Shown here: positions 18,484 through 26,040 of the stretch, piece by piece
Layout of the letters: the number at the start of each line of letters is the position of its first letter
How positions within the stretch are numbered: position 1 is the stretch's first letter
Assembly: GCF_009741275.1 (NCBI RefSeq)
Contig: NZ_WOWS01000003.1
Location: forward strand, 248,001-312,000
Origin: Winogradskyella endarachnes
GTDB lineage: Bacteria > Bacteroidota > Bacteroidia > Flavobacteriales > Flavobacteriaceae
Direction of reading: 5' to 3'
Length of the DNA stretch: 64,000 bases
Translations under genes and position numbers: made by a program
Notes under the pieces: model-generated
What the model was told of the DNA's origin: nothing
Database searches by the model: none
Seen by the model: the letters and a program-made list of their open reading frames with translations, nothing else

Positions 18484-18807
18484 TTAGCTGTAGTCTTTTT
18501 TTAGTTTTTTCAACATTTCTTCAATCAGTATAATTCGTTTTTTTACTTTTTCTGCCGAAGCGTCCAAAGTATAACCTTCGTCCAAAAGCTCTTTAATCAA
18601 CAACATTTTTTTTATGTTCTTGTAGTCGTAACGTCTGTTCTTTCCTTCTTTTTCGGTCAGACTTGTTATAATTCCTTTATCTTCCCAATAACGGATTTGC
18701 CTTGTCGGAATGTTGGTAATCTGCGAAACTTCGCCAATTCCAACGATGACTTTGTCCAAAAACTCGAAGTCGAATGACAGGTTCGTTATGTTATCATTTT
18801 TATTCAT
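18484..18807 (-). CDS. MerR-family transcription regulator
   Basis: A 107-residue protein. It has the MerR winged-helix (GIGEVSQITNIPTRQIRYWEDKGII, described in parts: helix-turn-helix at about residues 23-45, then the RRYDYKNIKKMLLIKELLDEGYTL segment) followed by a short coiled coil. There is no C-terminal effector domain, so it may sense through the coiled coil or a partner. It is divergent from a cysteine hydrolase gene, with 117 bp between them holding repeated putative operators. Confidence 0.85.
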   Translation of the reverse strand: MNKNDNITNLSFDFEFLDKVIVGIGEVSQITNIPTRQIRYWEDKGIITSLTEKEGKNRRYDYKNIKKMLLIKELLDEGYTLDASAEKVKKRIILIEEMLKKLKKDYS

Positions 18808-18808
18808 T

Positions 18809-18895
18809 TTGTAAATAAATTACAATGTTTGTTGTAAAAGTAAATAAATTTTAGTTGCTTTGCAATTGTAAATAATATACATTATTTGTAAATAA
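18809..18895. promoter_or_regulatory. Three TTGTAAATAA repeats in the merR/hydrolase divergent promoter
   Basis: Direct repeats of TTGTAAATAA occur at 18809-18818, 18866-18875 and 18886-18895. An inverted repeat TTACAA-N6-TTGTAA lies near 18820-18837. All lie in the 117-bp gap between the MerR gene and the hydrolase, a likely place for MerR binding and autoregulation. Confidence 0.5.
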
Positions 18896-18924
18896 GTGAA
18901 AAATTATTTTTAATTCTAATAATT

Positions 18925-19548
18925 ATGGCAATAACAGCAAAAATAAACTCACAAATACAGGGAAAATCTGCTTTGGTTTTAATCGAAACGCAAAACGAGT
19001 GGATGCACCCCAACGGTAAACTTTACAAGGCTTTGGTTGCTGACAAGGAAATGATGTCGGAATCGGTTTTCAATATTGAAAAGGCTTTGGATTTTGCCCG
19101 TAAGAATAATATTGAAGTCATTCACGTTGGATTGCGTTTTAAAAACGGTTATCCTGAATTAGCGAACGGAAAAAGTGGTTTGCGGAAAGCCATTCCAAAT
19201 GCCGGAACGTTTCCGGTCGATGGTTTCGGCTCTCAATTCTATGAAACCGTAAAGCCGATTGAAAATGAATTTGTCGCTACAGGAAGGGTCGGTGCGAGTG
19301 GATTTACTGGCTCAAATCTGGATGCTTATCTGCGCAATAATAAAATCGAAAATCTTTATTTGGTCGGTTATGCCACGCACGTTTGTGTTGAAAGTACTTT
19401 ACGTGACGCACACGACAAGGGTTATAATACGTTTTTGATTTCCGATGCTACATCAGCTTTTAATCGCAAGCAACAAGATTACGTTTTGAACGAGATTGTC
19501 CACCATTTTGGCGAGTACTTAACGACTGATGAGTTTACCGATGAATAA
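18925..19548 (+). CDS. Isochorismatase-like cysteine hydrolase
   Basis: A 207-residue cytoplasmic enzyme of the isochorismatase-like fold. The nucleophile Cys154 lies in GYATHVCVESTLRDAHDKGY, the family hallmark. Two usual partners are altered: the first acidic residue is Glu21 (LVLIETQNEW instead of the common D-x-Q-N-D), and the catalytic-Lys region reads GRVGASGF (Arg121 near the expected position). The substrate is therefore unclear; the family includes nicotinamidases, isochorismatases and amidohydrolases. It is divergent from a MerR regulator that likely controls it, and overlaps the DUF2798 gene. Confidence 0.82.
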   Translation: MAITAKINSQIQGKSALVLIETQNEWMHPNGKLYKALVADKEMMSESVFNIEKALDFARKNNIEVIHVGLRFKNGYPELANGKSGLRKAIPNAGTFPVDGFGSQFYETVKPIENEFVATGRVGASGFTGSNLDAYLRNNKIENLYLVGYATHVCVESTLRDAHDKGYNTFLISDATSAFNRKQQDYVLNEIVHHFGEYLTTDEFTDE

Positions 19549-19750
19549 GGAATTGAAACGGACATTGCGGTTTGTGTCAATGATAGCCATTCCGCTTTGT
19601 TTTGTCAATAGTTTAGTTTTAAGTTTAGTTCCACAGAGTTTTATTTCGGATTGGCCGGTTCGTTTTTTATTCAGTCTGCTTTTGACTTTTCCTCAAGCCG
19701 TTATTTATGTTTCGCTTGTAAAATGGTTTGATAAAAAAAGGGAAGGTTGA
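19541..19750 (+). CDS. DUF2798 family membrane protein
   Basis: A 69-residue protein from ATG 19541 (MNKELKRTLRFVSM), which overlaps the end of the hydrolase gene. An earlier in-frame ATG at 19529 would add four residues. There are two transmembrane segments (about residues 12-32 and 40-61) and the DWPVRFLFSLLLTFPQA segment typical of DUF2798. Role unknown. Translational coupling to the hydrolase suggests a shared stress or detoxification module. Confidence 0.75.
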   Translation: MNKELKRTLRFVSMIAIPLCFVNSLVLSLVPQSFISDWPVRFLFSLLLTFPQAVIYVSLVKWFDKKREG

Positions 19751-20149
19751 TTTTTAGACAGGATTTTTCAAGGTTATATCTAATTGTTTCAGCTATGAGT
19801 AGTTGCATGGTTTAGCACTTAATTTAGCAAGTACAAGCCAAATTTAAAATCTGTGATGATTTTCATAGGTAGTCGAGAACAAACAATTACTTATAGACGC
19901 AGGAACTTACGATTCCGTCAATAATAATAATGCTCTTTCTTTTACTACTTAATCCACGTTCAGTTATGTGAGATATTTGTCTCTTTTTCAGGTTATTGTG
20001 AGCAGGAGTGGTCTGCTCTTTCATAAAATTTTTATTATTAATAAATATTAAGAAACTTTTGGAGTCAACATTAGTAAAGGTGTCTTTGATGTACATACCA
20101 GTAACAAAGGTTGCGAACAATATAGAGGTGATTATAAGGGATTCTAGAA

Positions 20150-20462
20150 ATACCTTAAGGAATTGTTGCCAGATATTTATGTGCTTACACTTTGTAGTTA
20201 TATCGATATAACCCCAACGATTCGAGAGGCAGGGAGTGGTGTGATAGGTCAGGCGAGAATAAGCAAGGTCGGAAATAGAAAGCTTCAAAAGCTATTGTTT
20301 CCATGTTCTTTCAATGCCTTTAAACAAAATAAGATATGTAAAGAGGTGTAGGAGTGAATCGTGAATAAAGATGAAGAACAAGACACTGGCATTGATAGTG
20401 GCTGCTAACAAACTATTTAAACAGTCCTTTTCCATCGCAAAATCATTAAGACCCTCTGATTA
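20150..20462 (+). mobile_element. C-terminal remnant of an IS110-family transposase
   Basis: Plus-strand translation gives ITPTIREAGSGVIGQARISK, then GNRKLQKLLFPCSFNAFKQN and, after stops, KNKTLALIVAANKLFKQSFSIAKS. This is the conserved C-terminal Transposase_20 domain of IS110/IS116/IS902 elements. In-frame stops (about 20349) show it is dead. The N-terminal DEDD domain is not recognisable in 19751-20150, where I see nothing coding. Confidence 0.7.
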
Positions 20463-20623
20463 GACCTATGTTCTCGTATTGTTAAGATAAATAGAGGATA
20501 AATTGAATAAAAAAGCTCAATAATCTGATTTTAGAATCTATTAGCCTTTAATATTATTGTCTAAGATTAAGGAAGAATTTGTTTGTTTTTTATCTCAGTT
20601 CTTTGTTTTTTTTCGTACTTTTT

Positions 20624-20911
20624 TTATTTCATTAAGAATTTCAATTCTTCACAAGTTTTGCTTGGTACAAATTCAGTAAGATTATAATCCGCTAAGTCAT
20701 TTTTCTTGAAAGGGTCTTTACCAATGATTTTTTCCAATTCAGATTGAGATTCGACATTTGATAATATTATTCCACCTGTTCTTGGTATTTTTCGTCCTGA
20801 AGCTAGGAAATGGCCCAATTCATATTGTTCATTAAGAAAATCAATATGAGCATTGAGAAATTTGTCAACATTTTTAAGTTCAGTTTTATAAGTTAAGTTT
20901 ATTATGAACAT
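20624..20911 (-). CDS. YciI-like protein
   Basis: A 95-residue protein of the YciI/YCII ferredoxin-like fold. It has an N-terminal beta strand MFIINLTYK, a helix with HIDFLNEQYELGHFLASG, then the typical GGIILSNVESQSELEKIIGKDPF ending. YciI proteins are small dimeric barrels whose enzymatic role is mostly unknown; some are dehydrochlorinase- or EthD-like. It stands alone between IS remnants and is likely cargo that has survived. Confidence 0.82.
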   Translation of the reverse strand: MFIINLTYKTELKNVDKFLNAHIDFLNEQYELGHFLASGRKIPRTGGIILSNVESQSELEKIIGKDPFKKNDLADYNLTEFVPSKTCEELKFLMK

Positions 20912-21057
20912 TTAAATTACTTTTTTTAGTTTTTAAATTCAATTTGAGTTCAGTTGTGTTTAGTTTAGTGTTGATTTCTTGCGGATTCGATTAATTATAG
21001 AATTAATTTTAAGAGGTATGACAAACCAGTGGGCGATTGAGATGTGATTAGCAGAAG

Positions 21058-21080
21058 GACGCGTTTGCAAAACGCGAGTC
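21058..21080. other. Short hairpin in the gene-free stretch 20912-21228
   Basis: GAC GCGTTT GCA AAACGCG AGTC folds into a stem with a 3-nt loop and one bulge. The 317-bp gap around it shows a 72-codon open frame on the minus strand, but its composition is not coding-like. It could be a terminator-like or recombination-site relic. Confidence 0.3.
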
Positions 21081-21228
21081 TAAGTTCCGCAGGCAAATAC
21101 ATCCCAACTGTAAAACTGTATGAGTAGTGGCATATTATGTTGTCTTTCCTTGTTAAACGATAAGGTTGATGGAGTGGGCTACAAATCTTGATATTTAGGA
21201 TTTTCCCTTTCATTACTTATTCTAAGTG

Positions 21229-22419
21229 TTACAAACCGTTTTTTTTATTATCAATTAACAACCTCAATGAGTCTATATCTTCATAGTATTCCCAATCTTC
21301 GTTATTTAGACCCCAAACCCATTTCTTGAGTTCTTCTTCTGTCATATCATTTCCAATTGCTTCAAAAAAGATTCGAGCTCTTCGGATAGCTTCAGGTTCA
21401 AAATTATTTGTTACAAATCCATTCCACCCATAAACAAGCTTATGTTCTTGAATTGGGTTATAATAAACAAGATCAGTGAAAACTTCTTCATAAATGAATT
21501 TTTCTTTTATAATTTCTCTCGGTATTACATCAAAATCATCCTTGCCAAAAGGAGTTCCTTTGATGTTAAAACCTACATTAGTCTTATTTGACTGCTCGAA
21601 TATTGCATCCCATTTTCCATCCTGAACGACTGTGTATTTGTTCATTATCGGCATACCAAGTCCCATGATATAGACATTAGAAACCTTGTCTACGAATTTT
21701 TCTAAAATAAATTTACCAAAGTTTTGTCTGCTTCCTTTTTTGTAATCTATAAATTCATAGTCTTTAAAGAATTCATGTCGGTAATTCATTATAACCAATG
21801 CCTTTTTCCTACCTGAATTGTATTTAGATTGCTTTTGGTATGTTTGCATAAAGTTGTTTGCCATTAAGCTGTCACGATTGAGTTGGTTACTTAAATGTTT
21901 TTTATAATCTAAAACTGTTTGGTAATCTGACCAGTTAAAAGATTCATCCACCGGATGAAGTCTAATTTTTTTGTCTGTTGGCAAACTCTGGTTTAATTTG
22001 AAAAGTTCCCATAAAAACCAAGGGTAGTTATTACAATGCCAATATGGTGTATTATCAATATTTCTAAAAATATTGGAAATGTTTTTTCTATCTGAAATAG
22101 AATCAACATCTTTACTTTGAAGAAAGGTATTAATTGCATTATTCATATTAAAAACTCCAACTTCGGTGTAAATATGTCCAACATTGTTTATGAAGTATGA
22201 ATCCTTTGCTATTTCTAGGAAAAGTTCATATTGCGTAAATTCAGCATGAAAACGTTCACAAAGAATAACAATATCATTTGTTTCAAATAAATTTATTATA
22301 TAATCTTTAGCTGTTAGGTCTTGTTTTTTTATAAACTCCTTATGATTATTATTTTCTATATGTGGATTACAAGAAAGTAATATGAATGTTAAAAAGGATT
22401 GGATAATAAGTCTTTTCAT
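21229..22419 (-). CDS. Lipoprotein with erythromycin-esterase/ChaN-like fold signature
   Basis: A 396-residue protein with a lipoprotein signal (FILLSC, Cys about residue 17). The N-terminal segment DIVILCERFHAEFTQYELFLEIAKD resembles the GE-SHG region of EreA/ChaN/TIKI-type domains, and MNYRHEFF near residue 212 could provide further His residues. This is a remote resemblance only and the activity is not assignable. It is probably exported and anchored. The frame is intact although it lies between IS remnants, which suggests it is still selected. Confidence 0.6.
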   Translation of the reverse strand: MKRLIIQSFLTFILLSCNPHIENNNHKEFIKKQDLTAKDYIINLFETNDIVILCERFHAEFTQYELFLEIAKDSYFINNVGHIYTEVGVFNMNNAINTFLQSKDVDSISDRKNISNIFRNIDNTPYWHCNNYPWFLWELFKLNQSLPTDKKIRLHPVDESFNWSDYQTVLDYKKHLSNQLNRDSLMANNFMQTYQKQSKYNSGRKKALVIMNYRHEFFKDYEFIDYKKGSRQNFGKFILEKFVDKVSNVYIMGLGMPIMNKYTVVQDGKWDAIFEQSNKTNVGFNIKGTPFGKDDFDVIPREIIKEKFIYEEVFTDLVYYNPIQEHKLVYGWNGFVTNNFEPEAIRRARIFFEAIGNDMTEEELKKWVWGLNNEDWEYYEDIDSLRLLIDNKKNGL

Positions 22420-22550
22420 TGAATTCTTATGGTTGAATCATACTGAAAATTAGTTTGAACTTTGTCAGTTCTTAAATCCTAAGTTTAGGTAAATTTACAA
22501 TATTTTTTTAATAAGATTTGTATTTGATGTTAAGGGCATTTTCCAAATAA

Positions 22551-23694
22551 GAGGACAGTGAATTAAGTTGTCAAAAAGAAACTTAAATTTACTACAAAAT
22601 TCAAGATTAAGGTAGTTTTTGAAGCGCTCATGGAGAGTGAAATCGGAAAGGATCTTGCAAAATGGTTGAGATATTGCCGTAAGAGGTCAACCAATGGAGA
22701 CGTAAGATCTTGGCGCAGGCGGAATCAGTTTTCAATAAGGGAAGTAAATCTCCTAAAGAACGAGGCTGGACAAAAGAAAGTTCATTTACTCAAGGTAATT
22801 GGCAAGTAAAAAGGGTGTTTGATTTTTTAAAGAAATCCTTGTGTTGAGACCGCTTAAAGAACCAAGTGAGATGATAAGCAAGGATCATTGCGACCTATGT
22901 TTCATGAAATAGGGCAAATTTTTATAGTTGAGCTGTTCAGGGTTTTGTTACAAACCAAGGGTGAGATTGAAACTAGAGCACATGCGTTTGATGAACGAGC
23001 ATTACTCCGATCATTATTACAACAGAGCCAAGCATATGCACATTTTAAAGGTATAAGACTAAACAAAAGAGCATAGGCCAGATAAATTATATAGTTAAGG
23101 GACAAGGAACATATTTATAGGTGCAACAATGTGCACAAAGTTATCCATACCTTTTGCTTAACCTGAAGCTTAAAGATCTAACAAAGTATGGGTGATTGAC
23201 ATCACATACATACCCATACGCAAGCGCTTCATGTGATTGGTCGTCATCATCGGTGTGCATAGATGTTAACTTTTCAATTAATCTGTATTAAATATCATAA
23301 ACAATGGTACAAAAAGACCTTGGAAGAGGCTGTTGCAGTATATGGCAAACCTGAAATCGTCAATAACGACCAAGTAAGCCAATTTACTTCCGAGGAATTA
23401 ACCTGATTAGTTCTATCAAACTTAGTATGGACGGTAAGTAGGGTAATCTACAATGTGTTCATTGAACGTCTTTGAACAAGTTTCAAACACTAGAGAGTAT
23501 ACAACTTTATCCAACTGGTAGAATATGAAATAGATCTATATCAACAATTGAAAACGTATTTTGACCTTTTCATTAGCAGAAGAAGGCATCGGGGAATCGA
23601 CAATCAAATACCTTTTTAAAAGGTATTTGATTATACCACAAAGAGCAGTTTAACGATTAATAATTGGAACTTAATTTTGAGCAAAACCTGTCCT
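22551..23694 (+). mobile_element. Decayed IS3-family element
   Basis: Plus-strand translation shows orfA (FTTKFKIKVVLEALMESEIG) and then orfB pieces in shifting frames: VWVIDITYIPIRKRF, YGKPEIVNNDQVSQFTSEEL, NVFIERL and RRRHRGIDNQIPF. These are the DDE integrase motifs of an IS3-type (IS150/IS407-like) transposase. Matching ends AGGACAG (22553) and CTGTCCT (23688-23694) mark the inverted termini, giving about 1.14 kb. Many stops make it inactive. Confidence 0.75.
23602..23632. repeat. Perfect 15-bp palindrome with one-base loop
   Basis: AATCAAATACCTTTT at 23602-23616, a single T, then its exact reverse complement at 23618-23632. It lies at the very end of the IS3 transposase reading frame, just after DNQIPF. 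It may act as a bidirectional terminator or be a relic of an inverted insertion. Confidence 0.6.
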
Positions 23695-24141
23695 AAATTA
23701 TTGAGATATGCTCATTTTGAACTATTTATAACGCTTTAATGTTTATAATTTCCTCTGTAAGTAAGGTTTGTTAAATACCATTAGATAAGTGTTATTGTAA
23801 TTATTTTGGCTAATAGGTAGTTATAAAAATTTCTGCGAACTCATTCTGTACAGAATCGATTATAAAAATATGTTTATGACAATTATATAGCTTCTTTTTA
23901 GTCATATTAATACTTATTTATATACGTTTTTCTCTACAGAAATTTAAAAGTATTAAGAAATAAAAATATGCCTTTTAGTATGGAAAACCGAGATGAATAA
24001 AATAAAGGTCTGTTGATTTATAATTATGCGAAAAATGGTTGTTGGTTTTATTGCTTTAGTAATTTTGTATCTTTTATTAGGTTTTCTTCTAAAGCGTATA
24101 CAATTTTCGTTGATGTCTTAATTAGTGTCCTGCTTGGTGAA
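23695..24141. other. Gene-free AT-rich stretch
   Basis: I see no convincing gene here. A plus-strand open frame (24013-24282) starts at TTG and has hydrophobic but unordered composition. A short ATG frame inside it (MRKMVVGFIALVILY...) could encode a ~30-residue membrane peptide but has no supporting context. Confidence 0.3.
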
Positions 24142-24440
24142 TTAATATTGAATAAATTGGAAAAACAACGGATTGGTTGGTTTGTTTTTAAATTCTGTCA
24201 TGATTTGAATTTCCATAACATCGTTGTCCTTATAAGTTCTAAGAATACAAGGTATTGTTTTATTGTCAGTCAACTTACCTGAATGATATCTAAGTTCGTC
24301 TATTACGATTATAAAATCTTTCCATGATTTCCTTACCGCATCGGGTTATAGGATGTCGTACTTCTAAATACTATCTGAAAGTTGTTTTAGCAATATTTCA
24401 TAAAAAAGTCTTTCTGGTGTGTTTTTGATCAGGCTGTGGT
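24142..24440 (-). pseudogene. Decayed mobile-element gene
   Basis: Minus-strand translation reads KSWKDFIIVIDELRYHSG, then LTDNKTIPCILRTYKDND and MTEFKNKPTNPLFFQFIQY before TAA at 24144-24142. Upstream pieces (RLFYEILLKQLSDSI) are separated by stops. This is clearly coding-like but broken. Its position just downstream of the second copy of the duplicated segment mirrors the layout at 9.3-9.6 kb. Family not recognised. Confidence 0.5.
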
Positions 24441-24552
24441 TGTGTAGTCCAATAACTTTTTGCGTCAACTTCACTTTGCCTTTGTTTTTATCTGCTGTAC
24501 TTGGCTTACCATTTCTTCTTGTGTTACTTGCTTTTGATGTTATAATACTGAG

Positions 24553-24695
24553 ATTTTTGATTAAACAATTTTTAAGCAGGAACTAGACGAAAGATATAAT
24601 CTAGGCTCAGAGAAACGGAATAAATAAGCAAAGAAATAGTGATGCTTTATGTCATTGTCTTTCGATGATTGTATATTGCCAGTTTAATTTGCGAT
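24553..24695. repeat. Copy 2 of the diverged duplicated segment (partner at 9504-9650)
   Basis: Same orientation and order of matching blocks as 9504-9650. This indicates that two related mobile-element backbones, or a duplication of one, contributed to the island. Confidence 0.6.
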
Positions 24696-24833
24696 TATGT
24701 TTTATAATATTAAATTAGTCTTACCAAACCCTTAAATGGATAAGTTCTTGCAATTCAATTGATTTTTTCTAAGAATAGCATTATGTTGCTGTATTTTAGC
24801 TCAGATAGAAATCAATTTTATTCATTTTAAAAG

Positions 24834-24862
24834 TTGTTATTTGAAAAGAATTACTATTTTTG
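24834..24862 (+). promoter_or_regulatory. Strong-looking Bacteroidota promoter near the island edge
   Basis: TTG at 24834-24836 and TATTTTTG at 24855-24862 fit the -33/-7 pattern with 18 bp between. It points toward the tRNA-Asp tail about 110 bp downstream. No gene follows before the tail, so it may be a left-over promoter of a tRNA gene or of an element transcript. Confidence 0.4.
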
Positions 24863-24972
24863 CATCAGACGAAAACAAGTTGAGCTATCAATCATTGTAA
24901 ATAGGTCACAAATCGTCAACATAAATAAAGATATTTGGCAGAAATGCCGCAGCGACTGGGCTCGCTAAGCAA

Positions 24973-24995
24973 GGTTCGAGTCCCGTCCAGACCGC
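24973..24995 (+). other. tRNA-Asp 3'-end sequence, probable attachment site (island right end)
   Basis: The 23 nt from 24973 (GGTTCGAGTCCCG then TCCAGACCGC) equal the T-loop to acceptor end expected for a flavobacterial tRNA-Asp, whose 5' acceptor strand would be GGTCTGG. No matching 5' half exists upstream: the acceptor and anticodon arms cannot be formed. Only the 3' tail is present, as left behind when an element integrates into a tRNA gene. Intact chromosomal genes begin after it; decayed mobile DNA lies before it. Confidence 0.6.
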
Positions 24996-25006
24996 TAAAA
25001 TTGCAA

Positions 25007-25035
25007 AAAGCTTCAAGAAATTGAGGCTTTTTTTT
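25007..25035 (+). terminator. Rho-independent terminator after the tRNA-Asp tail
   Basis: AAAGCTTCA (25007-25015), a 6-nt loop and TGAGGCTTT (25022-25030) form a stem with one G-U pair, followed by T5. It is placed where a tRNA transcript terminator is expected. Confidence 0.75.
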
Positions 25036-25739
25036 AGCATTAATTTCACTAGAAATGAAATTTTAAGATGTTGTGTTGTCCAAGAGCAATCTTGGTGTAG
25101 TTTACCAAAGAAATTTGGTAATCCAATGAGAAGCTTTCCTTTTTTCTGAATAAGAAGATTGGGATGCTTTTTTGTTTTACAGAAGATTTAAAATAGATGT
25201 AATGCAATTTGTATTTATAAATGAATAAAAAATAAGCCTTCTTTAGACACGATTTTATTTTAAATTAATAGTGTGACTTGTTTTAAGATTATGGGTCTTA
25301 TAAATGCTATTAATCAATAAATAAAATTAGGTTGCGTTTAAACGTGGCCTTTTTTTTATTTATATGGAGAAATAAATAGAAATGCAACAAATATGATGTG
25401 TTTTACAAATAGCTCTGATATGCAGTTATTTACATACAAATGACGTGCTATTTGTCGTACAAATATACTTTTTATCGATTTGAAATTTGGATTATTCAAA
25501 AATACGAGTATCTTTGACACTCCTTCTTAGGTCTTTAAAATGGCCTTCATAGGAAATATTTTAATCCATTTTACTACAGAGACAAGTTCATTGTCTTAAA
25601 AAAACGTCCCTCGTTTTTAATTTAGTGCAGTTTTAGGTTAAACCTAAAATAGTTAATAATCCATTCCCTTCCCTCAATGTATCGCTTTGCGATGTACATT
25701 TTGATATTGATTAAACGTTAACCCTAAATTAATTATATT
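25036..25739. other. Intergenic region without genes
   Basis: No coding frame seen. A perfect hairpin TTACCAAA-GAAA-TTTGGTAA lies at 25102-25121, and a TGTATCGC-TTT-GCGATGTACA partial palindrome at about 25678-25699 could regulate the small gene that follows. The last ~170 bp probably hold the promoter and leader of 25740-25913. Confidence 0.4.
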
Positions 25740-25913
25740 ATGAAAACCCTTAAAATTACTATTGCATTAATCGCTGTTTTATTATTAACTGTTTCTGGAG
25801 TACAGCCTGAGACTAATGACGTTTCTAATAATGATCCTACTTATAAAGAAAAAGCTAGTTATGACTTACTTGCTCACACAAAAAAGAAAGCAACGGTTCA
25901 AACTCAAGGTTAA
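25740..25913 (+). CDS. Small exported peptide (57 residues)
   Basis: ATG 25740 to TAA 25911-25913. The N-terminus MKTLKITIALIAVLLLTVSG is a clear signal sequence or membrane anchor. The remaining ~37 residues are hydrophilic, with a KKK cluster and a Gln/Gly end. It is encoded 127 bp upstream of a TPR histidine kinase and its response regulator, in the same direction. This invites the idea of a peptide ligand or target for that two-component system, but nothing in the sequence proves it. Confidence 0.6.
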   Translation: MKTLKITIALIAVLLLTVSGVQPETNDVSNNDPTYKEKASYDLLAHTKKKATVQTQG

Positions 25914-26040
25914 GTTTTTACTATATAGATATAAGAAAGTCTTTGTTCAAAAAACGTACAAAGGCTTTATTTATTTATAAACCTAAGATTAATCTACTTA
26001 CAAACCATTATTTATTCTAAATTTGAATTAAATATTACGT

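Noticed and set aside
19887..20288. 133-codon minus-strand open frame
   Set aside because: Its N-terminal part is the antisense of the IS110 transposase remnant on the plus strand and the rest has no coding-like composition; treated as a shadow.
20995..21213. 72-codon minus-strand open frame rich in Leu/Arg
   Set aside because: Composition is not protein-like, the stretch contains a strong hairpin, and no start signal or context supports a gene.
24013..24282. 89-codon plus-strand open frame starting at TTG
   Set aside because: It overlaps the more convincing minus-strand coding remnant (24142-24440) and has random-looking composition.
24905..24995. Complete novel tRNA ending at the tRNA-Asp tail
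   Set aside because: I tried to fold the upstream bases into acceptor, D and anticodon arms; the 5' acceptor strand complementary to CCAGACC is missing and the T-stem 5' strand does not pair, so only a 3' fragment is supported.
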